Below are positions 6,507 through 6,977 of a stretch of DNA of 6,977 nt, piece after piece; the first letter of the stretch is position 1, and the number at the start of each line of letters is the position of its first letter. Source of the DNA: an uncultured Collinsella sp. (GTDB lineage Bacteria; Actinomycetota; Coriobacteriia; Coriobacteriales; Coriobacteriaceae); assembly GCA_958346165.1 (NCBI GenBank), contig CATVQO010000070.1:1-6977 (forward strand). Reading direction: 5' to 3'. The position numbers and the translations under genes are program-made. The notes under the pieces are model-generated. The model was given only the letters and a program-made list of their open reading frames with translations. It made no database searches and was not told the origin of the DNA.

Positions 6507-6650
6507 CGTTTTCGAAGTCATAAAAGGCAAATCCGACATTAGAACGACGACTGATAGTCCAGTTAAGCCAATTTAGTTACTGCAAAACTGGACATATGTG
6601 GCCCAACTCATCTAAAAACGCCTAATTTATATGTTACGAAGTTAGTGCCC

Positions 6651-6680
6651 GTACTCATATTTGCCACTTTTTGCACACGG
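6651..6680 (-). repeat. Right terminal inverted repeat of the 224-bp element
   Basis: On the minus strand this reads CCGTGTGC... ending CAAATATGAGTAC. It is the partner of 6457-6486, with three mismatches in 30. Confidence 0.85.
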
Positions 6681-6702
6681 CCTATCCCAGCCATGGTAAA
6701 TC

Positions 6703-6768
6703 GATAACAAAACGGGCTCCAGACCGCTGAATCGTGCCGCATATGGCACGTCCGCAGTCCGGAACCCG
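6703..6768 (-). terminator. Intrinsic terminator of argD
   Basis: On the minus strand a long hairpin spans 6768-6713. Its perfect apical stem is CGTGCC/GGCACG (6733-6738 with 6745-6750), and imperfect lower stems pair GACCGC with GCAGTC and GGGCTCC with GGAACCC. TTTTGTTAT follows on that strand (6712-6704). It begins about 26 bases after the argD stop. Confidence 0.72.
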
Positions 6769-6793
6769 GTCCAAATTGAGTTATTGCGCTGTG

Positions 6794-6977
6794 TTAGGCC
6801 AAAACGTCCGACAAAATCTCGATCAGGCTGTCCACGTCGGCTTCTTCGCAGACAAGCGGCGGCAGGAAACGCAGCGTGTGGGCACCAGTAGCGTTAATCA
6901 CGGCGCCGGCGGCCAGCGCGCGGGCAACAATATCATGCGCATCGCCCGCAGCGTCATCCAGATCGCAGCCGAGCATT
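6794..6977 (-). CDS. argD: Acetylornithine aminotransferase, C-terminal part (partial, runs off right edge)
   Basis: This is the last 60 residues of a class III pyridoxal-phosphate aminotransferase. In arginine synthesis ArgD converts N-acetylglutamate semialdehyde to N-acetylornithine, using glutamate. What is visible is the C-terminal small-domain signature: MLGCDLD, then ARALAAGAVINATGAHTLRFLPPLVCEEADVDSLIEIL, then the TAA stop. The pattern G..iNaTg..tLRflPPL followed by an acidic helix is typical of ArgD. Related class III enzymes (ornithine or GABA aminotransferases) have similar ends, so the name is likely but not proven. The catalytic lysine and cofactor-binding region lie outside the window. 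The gene converges on asnB and tRNA-Val across the non-coding array and has its own terminator. Confidence 0.82.
   Translation of the reverse strand, partial: MLGCDLDDAAGDAHDIVARALAAGAVINATGAHTLRFLPPLVCEEADVDSLIEILSDVLA

Larger units (their letters stand above)
6457..6680. mobile_element. MITE-like element bounded by terminal inverted repeats
   Basis: The 224 bases are bounded by about 30-bp imperfect inverted repeats and carry no credible protein gene. They are A/T-rich compared with the surroundings. Internal inverted repeats are CTGCTACC/GGTAGCAG (6486-6493 with 6499-6506, T5 loop), GCGTTTT/AAAACGC (6506-6512 with 6615-6621) and GTCCAGTT/AACTGGAC (6557-6564 with 6586-6593). The last two nest inside the terminal pair. 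I see no clean target-site duplication. A non-autonomous transposon or a dispersed structured intergenic repeat are both possible. Confidence 0.55.

Noticed and set aside
6094..6576. 160-codon plus-strand frame through the repeats into the MITE-like element
   Set aside because: It crosses two terminators, a tRNA fragment and a terminal inverted repeat, so coding is very unlikely.

Overview
The window looks like chromosomal DNA from a Gram-positive, fairly GC-rich bacterium. The best guess is a gut Coriobacteriia such as Collinsella. This rests on the base composition, a lysine-type MurE, a substrate-binding/permease fusion transporter and strong AAAGGA/GGAG ribosome binding sites. It is an inference, not a database match.

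Left part (1-1850): a minus-strand cell-wall gene, murE, encodes a UDP-MurNAc-tripeptide synthetase. The start of another minus-strand gene follows 33 bases downstream and runs off the left edge, so the two probably form an operon. Upstream of murE is a divergent intergenic region (1567-1850) that must hold promoters for both directions.

Middle part (1851-5959): two plus-strand genes. The first encodes a lipoprotein-type amino-acid binding protein fused to its ABC permease, with an unusual beta-rich segment of about 140 residues between the two. No ATPase partner lies in the window. An intrinsic terminator (3921-3965) separates it from asnB, a glutamine-dependent asparagine synthetase with its own leader, which carries a perfect 9-bp inverted repeat. 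The shared theme is amino-acid supply: uptake, asparagine synthesis, arginine synthesis at the right edge, and use of amino acids in cell wall.

Right part (5960-6977): a tRNA-Val(UAC) gene with encoded CCA and an adjacent terminator is followed by about 700 bases with no convincing protein gene. This stretch holds (i) an exact 144-bp direct repeat that starts inside the tRNA 3' end and includes the terminator, so 16 nt of tRNA 3' end plus the terminator occur twice; (ii) a 224-bp element with about 30-bp imperfect terminal inverted repeats and further nested inverted repeats, resembling a non-autonomous MITE or a structured RNA element; and (iii) a long intrinsic terminator on the minus strand. 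The terminator serves the 3' end of argD (acetylornithine aminotransferase), which enters from the right edge. The non-coding array between the tRNA and argD is the most unusual part of the window.
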